Source: a virus. From it: a DNA stretch of 64,000 nt. Position numbers and translations under genes: made by a program. Below the pieces are notes generated by a model, which searched no databases, was not told where the DNA came from, and saw nothing but the letters and a program-made list of their open reading frames with translations. Positions 44,237 to 53,598 of the stretch are shown here, one piece after another; positions within the stretch are counted from its first letter, which is position 1; each line of letters starts with the position of its first letter. The stretch covers positions 35,732-99,731 of the IMG/VR virus record IMGVR_UViG_3300012920_009134. One strand, 5' to 3'.

Positions 44237-47200
44237 ATGGCAGAAAAAGATCCTTGCGAAGTAGTACTTCCAGAAGAACAAGAAGAAGTTAGTCCAGAGT
44301 ACCAGGAAACTTCGCCTGCACGCTTTGGTATTCCGGGACTCGGTGGACCCTCTGTATCTGCCTTAAGTAATCCAGCAGCAGCGTTATTTCGATCACCAGC
44401 ACTTTCTGGACCACAAGCAGCACTTCAATCTGGAATAGAGGCAATGCAAAATCCGACAGTACAGCAAGTAATGGAGGAAATAGAAAATGAAAGGACACAG
44501 GACCTTTTAAATAATAGTTTGGGAGAAGGTTTAGAAAACGATATCTCTCTAACACCAGTTTTTCAAAACAATTTATCTGCTGAGAAAAGCACTTGGGTTA
44601 TAACAAACACCTCTCTTTTAGATCTTGGAAACACCACGGGGGTCGACCCAGAGACAGGAGAAGGAAAGTTTAAATCAAAACCTGCCTACATGCTACACAG
44701 TTTCGTGGGCACGGACAAAAGAAGGTCCCCTTCTAATGTTATTGATAACTCTTATAGAATTGATCCACTAAGGTGGATTGGTGATAGGATGTGGTTTAAT
44801 GCTGGGCACATTGGCGGACCTGTCGAGTACGAGACCGCAGGTTCAGCAAAAAGTATACACGGCAACTCCCGAGGCCCTGATTTTTATTTTGTAAATTCAG
44901 AAAAGGGTAGGGGGTGGGCAAAATTATATATTGATGGATCAAAAAATCTGCACATTAGATCTGGCGGATCCGCAAACTTAGCTACATGGAAAAATAAAAA
45001 TGAAATATTACAAACAATAGCAAGCAACAACTCCGCAGGATTTAAGGTCAAGTACGAATATCATGAACTGGTGGGAGTAAAGAATGCTTCAAGCACTCAA
45101 GATTGGTCATGGAAAGACTATATTTATGGTCACGTAAGAAACGAAATTGCTTCTGAGATAGTCCCTACATCTGGTAGACCATCTGAAAAAAGAGAATCTT
45201 TTCGTGAAGCTGCCTTAAGACAAGATCAGAATGTGGGATGGAGAAACATAAGTGATAAGTATGCTGAAAGGTTGAACTATGCAAACTTAAACCCCTTTCC
45301 GGTCATTCCTTTTTATGGGGATGAGTTAACCTTAACAAAAGATACAGACCCTGCCAGATTAGATGCGCCTCCTACAGTGGGCAGGGTAATGTTTCAGGAC
45401 TTTACAACAAATGTAACTGACTTGCTATCTAAAGAAGAGGCAGACGTTGTCGACATCGGAAACAAATCATACTTTGATATTCGTACTGTATATTCTTACT
45501 TCGACTGCTTGTATGAAAGAATCTTCTCTCCTGTGCTTGATGAACTGGAGTTGCCATCTCCTTACTTGAAAAAACCCGAACTTGCCTTTGAGACTTCCGG
45601 TTTTAAAACGGAAGGATTGAGCAGAATACAGAAGCAAGACTTTGAAAAACTTATCTTTTCGAGACTGGAGATCGCTGACCTCCTAACAGGAACTGGGTTT
45701 TTTTCCGGCATGAGAGACTCTGTAGACGAGTCTGAGGCAGTCAGACCGTCACAACAAGTTGAATACATAGAAGACTTGATGAAGATTGGCAATAGAGATG
45801 CTAAACGAAAGATGGCAGGACTGATGAGAGAATATTATGGGTTCAATATCGATAACAATGATCAGGATGTGTACTTAAGCAAAAGAACACCAGAAGAACT
45901 GGACATCATATACAATGAAAGATATCTAAATCCAATGTTTGTTGAGATGGAATTGGGTAGTATAGAGAAATCACAACTCGCAGAAGCGCTAACCTTCAAT
46001 GGGGACAACACAATAGTTAGAAGCATGTTCGGTGCCCTCGTGAAGCGCCAGGATACAGAAACGACACAAAGGAGAAGTTACCTCTCGGGCATGTTATATA
46101 ACATAACAAATACGGATATAATCAATGCCAGTTATGTTGACCAACTGCTACAGTCCGGACTTAACGCAGATTCTGACTCGCTGTCAACTAACATAGAATT
46201 TTCAGACACAATAAAGATTGATGAGTCAAGGTCTCTCGACTTCTCTGAATGGTTTGATTCTATATTTGATTTTTACACATCAGGCGCTTTGGCACCGACT
46301 TCGCCAATAGAAAAGTTTGCAAATATCTTTAGACTCTTGACCATCAAGGCAAAGATAGCAAGATTTGTAAACTCTCGCGCGCGCACTTACCGGCAGATAA
46401 TGACTGGTGTACCCGCCAAGAGTGAGGTTTTGGGATTCACTGTAGATAAATATGAGATATCTAGAAACGGAGAAGAGTCGCACATAAACAGTTTTCATAT
46501 TCTATCAAATAACGATAGGGAAGTAGAGAGATTTATCGACAGTCAGGTAAAGTATGGTAAGGTTTACGAATACAAGATTAATAGGGTTGTTGCAATCGTT
46601 GGTAATAAGTATGCTTATTTAGATCCAGGTGTTCAAAGGACAGAAAAAGACAAGAAAAAAGAAGACCAAACAAAACAAGAACCAACAAACCCAGACTTTA
46701 GGCAGAAGTTTGGAATCGTAAATGTTCCTGTTTTAAAGATACTTAGCATCCCATCTACCTCTAAGAGAATCGCAATATCGGATAGACCTCCTATATATCC
46801 AAACATAGATTTTGTTCCTTTTAAGAATGTTCAAGACAAGGTGTTAATAAATCTTAGTTCAAATACTGGGGAGTACCTAGCACCTCCTGTTTTGCTGGAA
46901 GATGATGATAACGTTCAGTTTTACACAGTTGCCGCTAGTCAAGGTTTGCAAAGCGTCCAGGGAATCAGTTTACAGGAAGCAAGAAACCTTTCATTTTCTT
47001 TAAGTGAAGATTTGGCAGAATCGGAGATGATAAGATTTAGAAGTGATGATCCTGCAACAACTTTTGAGATTTTCAGGATAGAAGAGTATCCATCAAGTTA
47101 TGAAGACTTTGTTGGTAACAAAATAGCAAAGGAAGTACTAAAGTCGGACAACTTTGCTTTTATGGATAACCTCAAACCAGACAAGAAGTATTATTATACT

Positions 47201-47620
47201 TTTAGAGTGGAGGATGTCCACGGTCATGTATCTAATCCCTCTCACATATATGAGATAGAATTGATTACTTTCAATGAAGCAGTAAGACTTTCAGTCAAGG
47301 TTGTAGAACCAGAAGACTTGAAAAAAAAGATGAAAGATATGAGACAATCAAGTAAGGACCTTAGAATATTTATGTCCATCAAACCAACTCTGGGACAAAG
47401 AACACTGCAACTTCCAGAGAGTGGCCGATTTGCGGATCTGGTTGATCTTGCAGATAAGAACCAGATGTTTGGAGAACCTGGTCTAGATAAGTTGTGGGGT
47501 AAGAAATTTAAGTTGAGAATAAGAAGTAAAAACACCGGTAAAGAGGTGGACGTAAACTTTCGTTTTAACGGAAGGGCGAAAAAGAACGAAGAAAATAAAA
47601 AAGTAAATTTAATATGTTAA
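44237..47620 (+). CDS. Large virion structural protein with a FN3-like domain
   Basis: A 1,127-residue protein preceded by a 33-base gap containing GGAG at 44222-44225. The first 100 residues are Ala/Pro/Ser-rich. A large beta-rich body follows. Near residues 935-1,010, FEIFRIEEYPSSYEDF followed by FMDNLKPDKKYYYTFRVEDVHG has the strand order and tyrosine corner of a fibronectin type III domain. The C-terminus is basic (KFKLRIRSKNTGKE). No catalytic motif is visible. Position in the tail block makes a baseplate or fibre component likely; the exact role is unknown. Confidence 0.5.
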   Translation: MAEKDPCEVVLPEEQEEVSPEYQETSPARFGIPGLGGPSVSALSNPAAALFRSPALSGPQAALQSGIEAMQNPTVQQVMEEIENERTQDLLNNSLGEGLENDISLTPVFQNNLSAEKSTWVITNTSLLDLGNTTGVDPETGEGKFKSKPAYMLHSFVGTDKRRSPSNVIDNSYRIDPLRWIGDRMWFNAGHIGGPVEYETAGSAKSIHGNSRGPDFYFVNSEKGRGWAKLYIDGSKNLHIRSGGSANLATWKNKNEILQTIASNNSAGFKVKYEYHELVGVKNASSTQDWSWKDYIYGHVRNEIASEIVPTSGRPSEKRESFREAALRQDQNVGWRNISDKYAERLNYANLNPFPVIPFYGDELTLTKDTDPARLDAPPTVGRVMFQDFTTNVTDLLSKEEADVVDIGNKSYFDIRTVYSYFDCLYERIFSPVLDELELPSPYLKKPELAFETSGFKTEGLSRIQKQDFEKLIFSRLEIADLLTGTGFFSGMRDSVDESEAVRPSQQVEYIEDLMKIGNRDAKRKMAGLMREYYGFNIDNNDQDVYLSKRTPEELDIIYNERYLNPMFVEMELGSIEKSQLAEALTFNGDNTIVRSMFGALVKRQDTETTQRRSYLSGMLYNITNTDIINASYVDQLLQSGLNADSDSLSTNIEFSDTIKIDESRSLDFSEWFDSIFDFYTSGALAPTSPIEKFANIFRLLTIKAKIARFVNSRARTYRQIMTGVPAKSEVLGFTVDKYEISRNGEESHINSFHILSNNDREVERFIDSQVKYGKVYEYKINRVVAIVGNKYAYLDPGVQRTEKDKKKEDQTKQEPTNPDFRQKFGIVNVPVLKILSIPSTSKRIAISDRPPIYPNIDFVPFKNVQDKVLINLSSNTGEYLAPPVLLEDDDNVQFYTVAASQGLQSVQGISLQEARNLSFSLSEDLAESEMIRFRSDDPATTFEIFRIEEYPSSYEDFVGNKIAKEVLKSDNFAFMDNLKPDKKYYYTFRVEDVHGHVSNPSHIYEIELITFNEAVRLSVKVVEPEDLKKKMKDMRQSSKDLRIFMSIKPTLGQRTLQLPESGRFADLVDLADKNQMFGEPGLDKLWGKKFKLRIRSKNTGKEVDVNFRFNGRAKKNEENKKVNLIC

Positions 47621-47657
47621 AATCTATTTACAGGTGAAGTTTAAGGAGTGTTAGTAC

Positions 47658-48656
47658 ATGGCTTTTTTAGATAATTCAGGCGACATCATCTTAGATGCAG
47701 TCCTGACCGATACAGGTCGCTTCCGAATGGCGCGAGGTGACTTTAGAATTTCCAAGTTTGCATTGGGTGATGACGAGATTGATTATTCTCTTTTTAACAA
47801 AAATCACCCTAGTGGTTCTGCTTATTACGATTTGGAGATTTTAAGAACTCCGTTGTTAGAAGCATTTACAAACAACACTTCCACCATGAAGAGCAAACTG
47901 TTATCTATCACTCGAACCAATATTCTTCACTTACCTGTTCTAAAACTTCTCAATGGCGGAAACTCCGGCGGAAACTCAGAGAACTACAGTGATATCGCAA
48001 AGACAAAACTTAACACAAACACGGGTGGATTTATTGTGACTTGCGATGAAGATACGGAAGAACCTGCGGTTCTTACAGCGCTCAATGAGAATGGCATTAT
48101 GAAGGGTAGCACACAGAGTGCACTTGCTTCTGGTGATAATGCTTTTGTTTCAATAGAAAGAGGACTCGACACTACTGAAATATCTCCGCTAGTAAGAATG
48201 CCAGCGACTCTTCAAGAAACACAATTTATTATCGAAGCGGATTACAGACTAGGATTCATTACAGATCTTAATGCACAACCAGTGCCAGTATCATTCATTG
48301 ATGATGATCAGATTGCATCTTACTATGTCAGCGAAGGTACTACTGAGGGTGAGTCTCCGGTTGTTATTCCACAAGCAGATGACTTTAGGACAGATGCGAC
48401 ACTTGCAAGAGAAAAGTCTGTTCACAACATTAGAGGTCCTCGTGACCGTGTTGTGCAGTTTAAGATTCAACCAAGCATTAACCTTATTAGTTCAAACTTT
48501 TTGTTTGATAAGTTGGGGTCGACTTTAACAACTCCAACGATCGCAGGGTTCTCTTCTGGGCAGAACTATAGGATTATTGACTCGCTTGTTAGAATAACAT
48601 CTGCAACAACTTCATATTCTTTGGACATTCCAATAAGATTTATTAAGAAGGTATAG
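47658..48656 (+). CDS. Virion structural protein with repeated N-terminal module
   Basis: A 332-residue protein. It opens with GDIILDAVLTDTGRFRMARG and then FALGDDEIDYSLF, a strongly patterned segment shared in shortened form with the protein at 39,597-40,649. The centre is beta-rich with YYDLEILRTPLLEAFTNNTS, and the end (RIIDSLVRITSATTSYSLDIPIRFI) is a likely beta-barrel edge. The 37-base upstream gap holds the SD sequence AAGGAGTG. No catalytic motif. I recall this N-terminal style from large marine phages, but no specific family name can be given safely. Confidence 0.55.
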   Translation: MAFLDNSGDIILDAVLTDTGRFRMARGDFRISKFALGDDEIDYSLFNKNHPSGSAYYDLEILRTPLLEAFTNNTSTMKSKLLSITRTNILHLPVLKLLNGGNSGGNSENYSDIAKTKLNTNTGGFIVTCDEDTEEPAVLTALNENGIMKGSTQSALASGDNAFVSIERGLDTTEISPLVRMPATLQETQFIIEADYRLGFITDLNAQPVPVSFIDDDQIASYYVSEGTTEGESPVVIPQADDFRTDATLAREKSVHNIRGPRDRVVQFKIQPSINLISSNFLFDKLGSTLTTPTIAGFSSGQNYRIIDSLVRITSATTSYSLDIPIRFIKKV

Positions 48657-48664
48657 GATAAAAC

Positions 48665-49963
48665 ATGGCAACTACATTTAAGACATTTCTAAATAACGAC
48701 GTAACAACAACAAAAACTTTATTGCATGAAGCAATCCCAATCACTGGCGCTATCTTGTCAGGCACTTACAGTACTGGTAGAGCGGACGGCGGTGCAGGGC
48801 ATGGGATGGTCCCAACCGAGTTTAACATCAAAAACTATTCTCACGGAATGTTTCAATCAGTCTATGATTATCCTTTTTTGAGTTCTTCTGCAAATCACAT
48901 TCTTGATATTTCTGTTGGTATTTCATCTGAGAGTAACTTGTCGGGTACTGTAAATGGTGTTGCGGATGGACACGGCGGCGGCAACACTGCTGCAAAAAGA
49001 ACTACAAGAACTCAGCAAGAAAAGAAGATTGCAATGTACAACCAGATGGCACAGGTTCTAATGGGGCATGACAGAAATGGTAATGTGCAAAGATTTGACC
49101 GCGACGGAAATCTTGCTGAGACTGCTGACGACAAAATGGATGAAGTTGTTTTCTTAAACTTTTCTAGACTTCTTGTTAAAGACGAAATTAAGAAAGGGTC
49201 TTTTACGATTAAGTTTGGCACTGAACAGGAAATGGAGTCTGCAAACCTCAAGAAGGCATCGGGTATAGCACACTTATTAACAATCCAAGACACGAACGCT
49301 CAAAATGATTTTAGAATTAACTCTCCTGCAGGTGAGTATGGTATTCTGTCCGCTTCGCATACTGCAACAGCAGGACACCAAGGAATGGCTGGCGATACCA
49401 CTGGGCGATCTGATCCCTCAAAGGTCGGGTTGATTTTTTATCAGGCTGGCGTGGTTGTGCTTACTGCTTCTATATTTAATGGGCAAGGACCAACAGCAAC
49501 AGCGGCAGGTGCATCACCTGGTGGTGGACTTTTACACCAACCAGTATCAATGTCAATCGGTGGTGTTCCTGGTGGATTTAGTGCAGCACACAAGCACGGC
49601 GCACCAGGACAGGTTGATGCAAGTATCAACCAGATGCTAACAGGGTCTAAGATTCAGAATATTGCAAACAATATTAGAAAGAGATTGTACGATGTCTCAT
49701 TCAACAACACGACCGAACTTAACTCAACAGTGTATTTCTGTAGGGCGAACCACAATGAGTTTAACTATAGCGCTAATCCATCTTATCTCAACGAATCGAA
49801 GATTAGAGTAAAAGATGTTCCAAGCGATATGCCTATCTCATATGTTACTTCGGTTGGACTTTATTCGCCAGACAATGAGTTGATGGCGGTAGCAAAACTT
49901 TCAGAACCTTTGAGAAAGGATCCAACAAACGAACTTACACTGAGAGTAAGGTTAGATTACTAA
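48665..49963 (+). CDS. Virion structural protein, paralogue of the next gene
   Basis: A 432-residue protein rich in Gly, Ser, Thr and Ala. Its C-terminal half holds IKKGSFTIKFG, a GVVVLTASIF strand, the ANHNEFNYSANPSYL motif and the final VGLYSPDNELMAVAKLSEPLRKD. The same elements in the same order occur in the next gene (IKKGSVVLQVF, EGFMHMTGSWNI, HAPKGEFNNSTNPTVY, VGIYDDQKRLIGIAKLANPI). The N-terminal part has no counterpart there. The set looks like two related subunits of one tail assembly. Function is unknown; no enzyme motif is visible. Confidence 0.55.
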   Translation: MATTFKTFLNNDVTTTKTLLHEAIPITGAILSGTYSTGRADGGAGHGMVPTEFNIKNYSHGMFQSVYDYPFLSSSANHILDISVGISSESNLSGTVNGVADGHGGGNTAAKRTTRTQQEKKIAMYNQMAQVLMGHDRNGNVQRFDRDGNLAETADDKMDEVVFLNFSRLLVKDEIKKGSFTIKFGTEQEMESANLKKASGIAHLLTIQDTNAQNDFRINSPAGEYGILSASHTATAGHQGMAGDTTGRSDPSKVGLIFYQAGVVVLTASIFNGQGPTATAAGASPGGGLLHQPVSMSIGGVPGGFSAAHKHGAPGQVDASINQMLTGSKIQNIANNIRKRLYDVSFNNTTELNSTVYFCRANHNEFNYSANPSYLNESKIRVKDVPSDMPISYVTSVGLYSPDNELMAVAKLSEPLRKDPTNELTLRVRLDY

Positions 49964-49975
49964 GGGCGGTGTATT

Positions 49976-51283
49976 ATGCCGTTTAGAGAATTCGGAAAAA
50001 ACGATTTATTCTACAACCAAATCAAGACATTCCCAAAGTCAGACTTTATTATTAATAAAGGATTAGTTTATTACAATGGCAACAGAAATGTTGCTACTGA
50101 TGATGGCAATGGTACGATGAGAGATCGAGTTGCACCTCAAAACTTTATATCTCTTTTCGAACTGAATGTTAATAGGCAGATTGACACTGGTACAGATGCA
50201 CCGCCTAATGGCAAGTCAATCTATCCCTTTATCACTAAAGACGGTGCCAGAATAGCGTTCAAAACAGTGAGCACATCGGAGTTCGATACATCATCTCAGT
50301 TTGCATACGGAGACGTTATCAAGGGTGACTATCCTTTAACATCCAGTATAAAAAGAATATACTTTAGTGAAACTTCTGTTCCCTTCGCAGATATAAACAA
50401 TTCAGAGAGGTTTCAGGGAAGTTTCCTAAAATTAACAAATAACAAAAGATTTATAAACTCACTTAAAAACTCGTTTAATCAGTATGTTTATACAAGTCAT
50501 CACTTTTCTTTTGATGATACAACTAATCCATATGCGAGCGCAACTGATGATGAAGGTGTGCACGGTTGGGATAAAGCAAAACAATATGCTTCTCTTGTGG
50601 AAATACCGTCAATATTTTATGGATCTAGTATAAAAAAAGGTTCAGTAGTGCTCCAAGTGTTTTACACGGGATCTCTTGCGGCAGAATGTAGAGATATAAA
50701 GAAAGATGGAGAGTTGATTCAAGTCTCAGGAACTTTTGACGCAACAAAAAACAGTAACAAGGTTGCAGGTACCGTTTTGTATAACGAAGGGTTTATGCAC
50801 ATGACGGGCAGTTGGAATATCACAGATGGTCCTGCGGGCGCTACTGCTGCTGTCGACGGCGGCACAGAAGCGATAAAGTGGTATAACTTTGCCTTTGGTG
50901 CAAATGATGGCAATACAACAGATGAGAAAATATCCTTTAGACTTTCTTTTGAGGGAATAAACTTTGTGCCATCAATAACAATGATGGCACATGCTCCAAA
51001 GGGTGAATTTAATAATTCTACCAATCCCACAGTATACACAAAGGCACAAGTAAAAGATCCAGAAACATCAGCAACGAGATATCAGGAGTTTAAGGATTTG
51101 CAGTTTGTAAAACTAGACCATTCTGACTATGCATCAACAGGATCTTATGAAAAACAAACCTACATATCTAAAGTTGGAATCTATGATGACCAAAAGCGAC
51201 TTATAGGTATTGCAAAACTAGCAAACCCGATAAGAAAGACAGAAGATAGGGAGTATACATTTAAACTCAAGTTGGATATTTAA
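49976..51283 (+). CDS. Virion structural protein, paralogue of the previous gene
   Basis: A 435-residue protein that begins 12 bases after its paralogue. The N-terminal region (FREFGKNDLFYNQIKTFPKSDF) differs from the neighbour, while the C-terminal half shares the NEFN/GEFN...NP motif and the VGxYxxxxxLxxxAKLxxPxRK ending. It is beta-rich with no cysteine motif or membrane segment. Adjacent tandem genes with a conserved C-terminal half suggest duplication followed by divergence of the N-terminal domain, perhaps giving two partners of one ring or fibre. The stop overlaps the J-domain gene by one base. Confidence 0.55.
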   Translation: MPFREFGKNDLFYNQIKTFPKSDFIINKGLVYYNGNRNVATDDGNGTMRDRVAPQNFISLFELNVNRQIDTGTDAPPNGKSIYPFITKDGARIAFKTVSTSEFDTSSQFAYGDVIKGDYPLTSSIKRIYFSETSVPFADINNSERFQGSFLKLTNNKRFINSLKNSFNQYVYTSHHFSFDDTTNPYASATDDEGVHGWDKAKQYASLVEIPSIFYGSSIKKGSVVLQVFYTGSLAAECRDIKKDGELIQVSGTFDATKNSNKVAGTVLYNEGFMHMTGSWNITDGPAGATAAVDGGTEAIKWYNFAFGANDGNTTDEKISFRLSFEGINFVPSITMMAHAPKGEFNNSTNPTVYTKAQVKDPETSATRYQEFKDLQFVKLDHSDYASTGSYEKQTYISKVGIYDDQKRLIGIAKLANPIRKTEDREYTFKLKLDI

Positions 51284-51957
51284 TGAAAAATAGAAAAGAA
51301 ATACTTGATCTTAAGATACATGAACTTAAGTTTGCCATAAAGAAACTCGAAATACATCAAAAAATAAACCACGAAGCAATGACTAAGTTTTCTAAAATGT
51401 TCAAAGAATATATAGATTCTGTTGAGGACGGCAAAGTAAAGCACAAGTTAAAGCAGGCAGCAGGACTTGCTGGAGAAAACGAGAGAAGGTCATCCAAAAC
51501 TGCAAAAAGAGCAAAACAGCAAAAGCAGTACAAGAGAGGACAAACTAAAGTACAACCAGAAGTAGAACAAGAACAGGTCTACGAACCACCCCCTGAAAAA
51601 CCAAAGAAAGAACTCCCAAAAGAATACAAAGCGCTGTATCGCAAAATAGCGAGCAAGACCCATCCAGATAGAATAAAGGATGACGAAGATAAAAAAAAGA
51701 TCTTGCAAGAAGTAAACAAAGCAATCACAAACGAAGATTACTTTAAGTTAATCGAATCTGCAATAAAGTTGGACATTGATATACCGGAAGAAATTGGAAT
51801 AAATTTTGGTGCTATTCAACAAAAGATATCCTCAATCCTCAACCAGATCAAACAAATCACAAAAAGCGTTGCCTGGGAATGGTATCATCTAGAAGATGAT
51901 GAAAAAAAGAAGAAACTTATTGAGGGTTACGCTTCTTTCATAACCGAGCACAAATGA
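51283..51957 (+). CDS. J-domain (DnaJ-like) protein
   Basis: A 224-residue, very lysine/glutamate-rich protein. Residues 1-100 are helical and probably coiled. At about 114-148 a compact J-domain core can be read: YKALYRKIASKTHPDRI with the catalytic HPD at residues 127-129, then EVNKAITNEDYFKLIESA, the helix III/IV region. J domains stimulate the ATPase of Hsp70 (DnaK). Outside that core there is no zinc or glycine-rich region, so this is a class C J protein. It overlaps both neighbours by one and 4 bases. Likely role: recruiting host DnaK to phage assembly or replication; this is inference. Confidence 0.7.
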   Translation: MKNRKEILDLKIHELKFAIKKLEIHQKINHEAMTKFSKMFKEYIDSVEDGKVKHKLKQAAGLAGENERRSSKTAKRAKQQKQYKRGQTKVQPEVEQEQVYEPPPEKPKKELPKEYKALYRKIASKTHPDRIKDDEDKKKILQEVNKAITNEDYFKLIESAIKLDIDIPEEIGINFGAIQQKISSILNQIKQITKSVAWEWYHLEDDEKKKKLIEGYASFITEHK

Positions 51958-52484
51958 TATTAGGACTGGATATTTCAACAAGCATAACAGGGGCAACTGT
52001 TCTTGACAAGGACGGCGCGTGCGTATATAATGAATATTGGGACACGAGGAATAAGAATCATTTTCCGACAATATACCATAAGGCACAGCACGTAAAGGCA
52101 CACTTAGAAAGGTTACATAGTGAGTACAAGTTTGAACATGTCTTTGTAGAACAGTCACTTCAGTCCTTTCGCTCTGGATTCTCTTCAGCACAGACTTTAT
52201 CTACTTTATCTAGATTCAATGGTATGGTATCTTGGATGTGTTGGGATATGTTCGGACACGAACCTCAAATGCTCGCAGCAACCTCTGCTAGAAAGCAAGT
52301 TGGAATAAAGGTTTCGAAAGGCGAGAAAGGAAAAGAAAAAAGTTTTGATTTTGTTGTTGCAAACGAACCCACTTTTGTAGTAGAATATACAAAGAATGGA
52401 AATGTAAAACCAGGTATCATGGATAAGTCTGATAGTTGGGTAATAGCGAAAGCAGGTTACAATCTTTGTATAGCGAAAAACTAA
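51954..52484 (+). CDS. RuvC-like Holliday-junction resolvase family protein
   Basis: A 176-residue RNase H-fold protein. The first catalytic strand is LGLDISTSITGATVLD with D6, the second acidic residue is E69 in HVFVEQSLQSF, and the C-terminal helix carries D157 and D160 in MDKSDSWVIAKAGY, the DxxDA-like pair of RuvC. The length (176) fits bacterial RuvC (about 170). Known RuvC proteins cut four-way DNA junctions. In a phage it would replace gp49-type endonucleases in clearing recombination branches before packaging. It overlaps the J-domain gene by 4 bases and the primase gene by up to 49. Confidence 0.68.
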   Translation: MILGLDISTSITGATVLDKDGACVYNEYWDTRNKNHFPTIYHKAQHVKAHLERLHSEYKFEHVFVEQSLQSFRSGFSSAQTLSTLSRFNGMVSWMCWDMFGHEPQMLAATSARKQVGIKVSKGEKGKEKSFDFVVANEPTFVVEYTKNGNVKPGIMDKSDSWVIAKAGYNLCIAKN

Positions 52485-53392
52485 GTATCATAAAGCAGAG
52501 TCTTGGTGCCTATTATAAATCAAGCGATGAAATGCTCTTCTTTTGTCCAAAGTGCAATCACCATAAGAGAAAACTTTCAGTTAACATAGAGAAGAATAAG
52601 TTTCAGTGTTGGGTCTGTGAATATAAGGGAAGTAAAATAGACCCCTTGATCAAAGATAGAGATCTAAAACAAAAGTGGAGACAATTAACAAACCAAGTAG
52701 ATCTTAGTAGGTTTGAAGATTGCTTTGCGACTGAAGAAACTCTTGAAGTTGCTCAAACGCTTGAACTACCCGAGTATTACACAACATTGTCAACCCCCAA
52801 CCTCTCTTCTATCGGCAGGAAAGCGTTTGATTATTTGATAGATCGTGGAGTGACTAGATCTCAGATACTGATGCATCGAGTGGGGTTTTGCCATCATGGA
52901 CAGTATGCGAACAGGATCATTGTCCCATCTTTTAATCAAGAGGGTGATCTAAACTACTATATTGCGAGATCGTTTGGTGAAGACTATTTAAAATATAAAA
53001 ACCCTCCATGCTCAAAGGATGTTGTATTTAACGATCTTTTTCTTGATTGGTCAAAACCGATCGTTTTGGTTGAAGGGTTTTTTGATTCTTTAAAGTACGA
53101 AAACAGTGTTCCAATATTGGGATCGACACTTAGTATTAAAACTAAACTTTTTAACAAAATAGTTGACAACTGCAAGACGGTTTATATTTGCCTAGATCAA
53201 GATGCAAGAAAAAAAGAATTAAGAATAGTAAAGAATTTGCTTGACTTTGGCATAAATGTCTGTAAAATAAAACTATATGAATATTCCGATTTGGGAGAGG
53301 TTCCTGATTATTTGCTTGGAGAGTACAAGAATCGTGCCTCTATTGTTACAAGGCAAGACTATTTATTACAAAAACTTAACTTTGGAGGTTAA
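52436..53392 (+). CDS. DNA primase (CHC2 zinc finger and Toprim), gp61/DnaG-like
   Basis: A protein of up to 318 residues. Near residues 36-60 the zinc-binding motif CPKCN and CWVCEY, separated by a basic loop, forms a CHC2-type primase finger. The Toprim part follows: VLVEGFFDSLKYE with the conserved glutamate, and YICLDQDARKK with the DxD pair. No helicase domain is present, so this resembles T4 gp61 acting with a separate helicase. The start is uncertain: TTG 52436 and TTG 52466 are both in frame and lie inside the RuvC-like gene; no ATG precedes the zinc finger close enough. Either way it is translated from within the previous gene. Confidence 0.75.
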   Translation: MGNSESRLQSLYSEKLSIIKQSLGAYYKSSDEMLFFCPKCNHHKRKLSVNIEKNKFQCWVCEYKGSKIDPLIKDRDLKQKWRQLTNQVDLSRFEDCFATEETLEVAQTLELPEYYTTLSTPNLSSIGRKAFDYLIDRGVTRSQILMHRVGFCHHGQYANRIIVPSFNQEGDLNYYIARSFGEDYLKYKNPPCSKDVVFNDLFLDWSKPIVLVEGFFDSLKYENSVPILGSTLSIKTKLFNKIVDNCKTVYICLDQDARKKELRIVKNLLDFGINVCKIKLYEYSDLGEVPDYLLGEYKNRASIVTRQDYLLQKLNFGG

Positions 53393-53395
53393 AGC

Positions 53396-53584
53396 ATGAA
53401 GATAGAGAAAAACAAGTTAAAAAATTTGATCAATGAAGAAATAGAAAGATCTTTTGATACTTCTGATGATGGATTTGTTATGGCAGAACAGATCATCAAA
53501 CAATACGAACAACTAAACGCAGGACAAAAGATCAACTTTTTAGAAAGACTTTTTAATCACATCAACGAAAATACTGACATTTAA
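53396..53584 (+). CDS. Small hypothetical protein
   Basis: A 62-residue highly charged helical protein (KIEKNKLKNLINEEIERSFD and QYEQLNAGQKINFLERLFN) with a GGAGG 10 bases upstream that is part of the primase stop region. No motif. It lies between primase and the recombination nuclease and is presumably a small accessory DNA-metabolism protein, which I cannot identify. Confidence 0.6.
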   Translation: MKIEKNKLKNLINEEIERSFDTSDDGFVMAEQIIKQYEQLNAGQKINFLERLFNHINENTDI

Positions 53585-53598
53585 AAAACGGAGGATAG

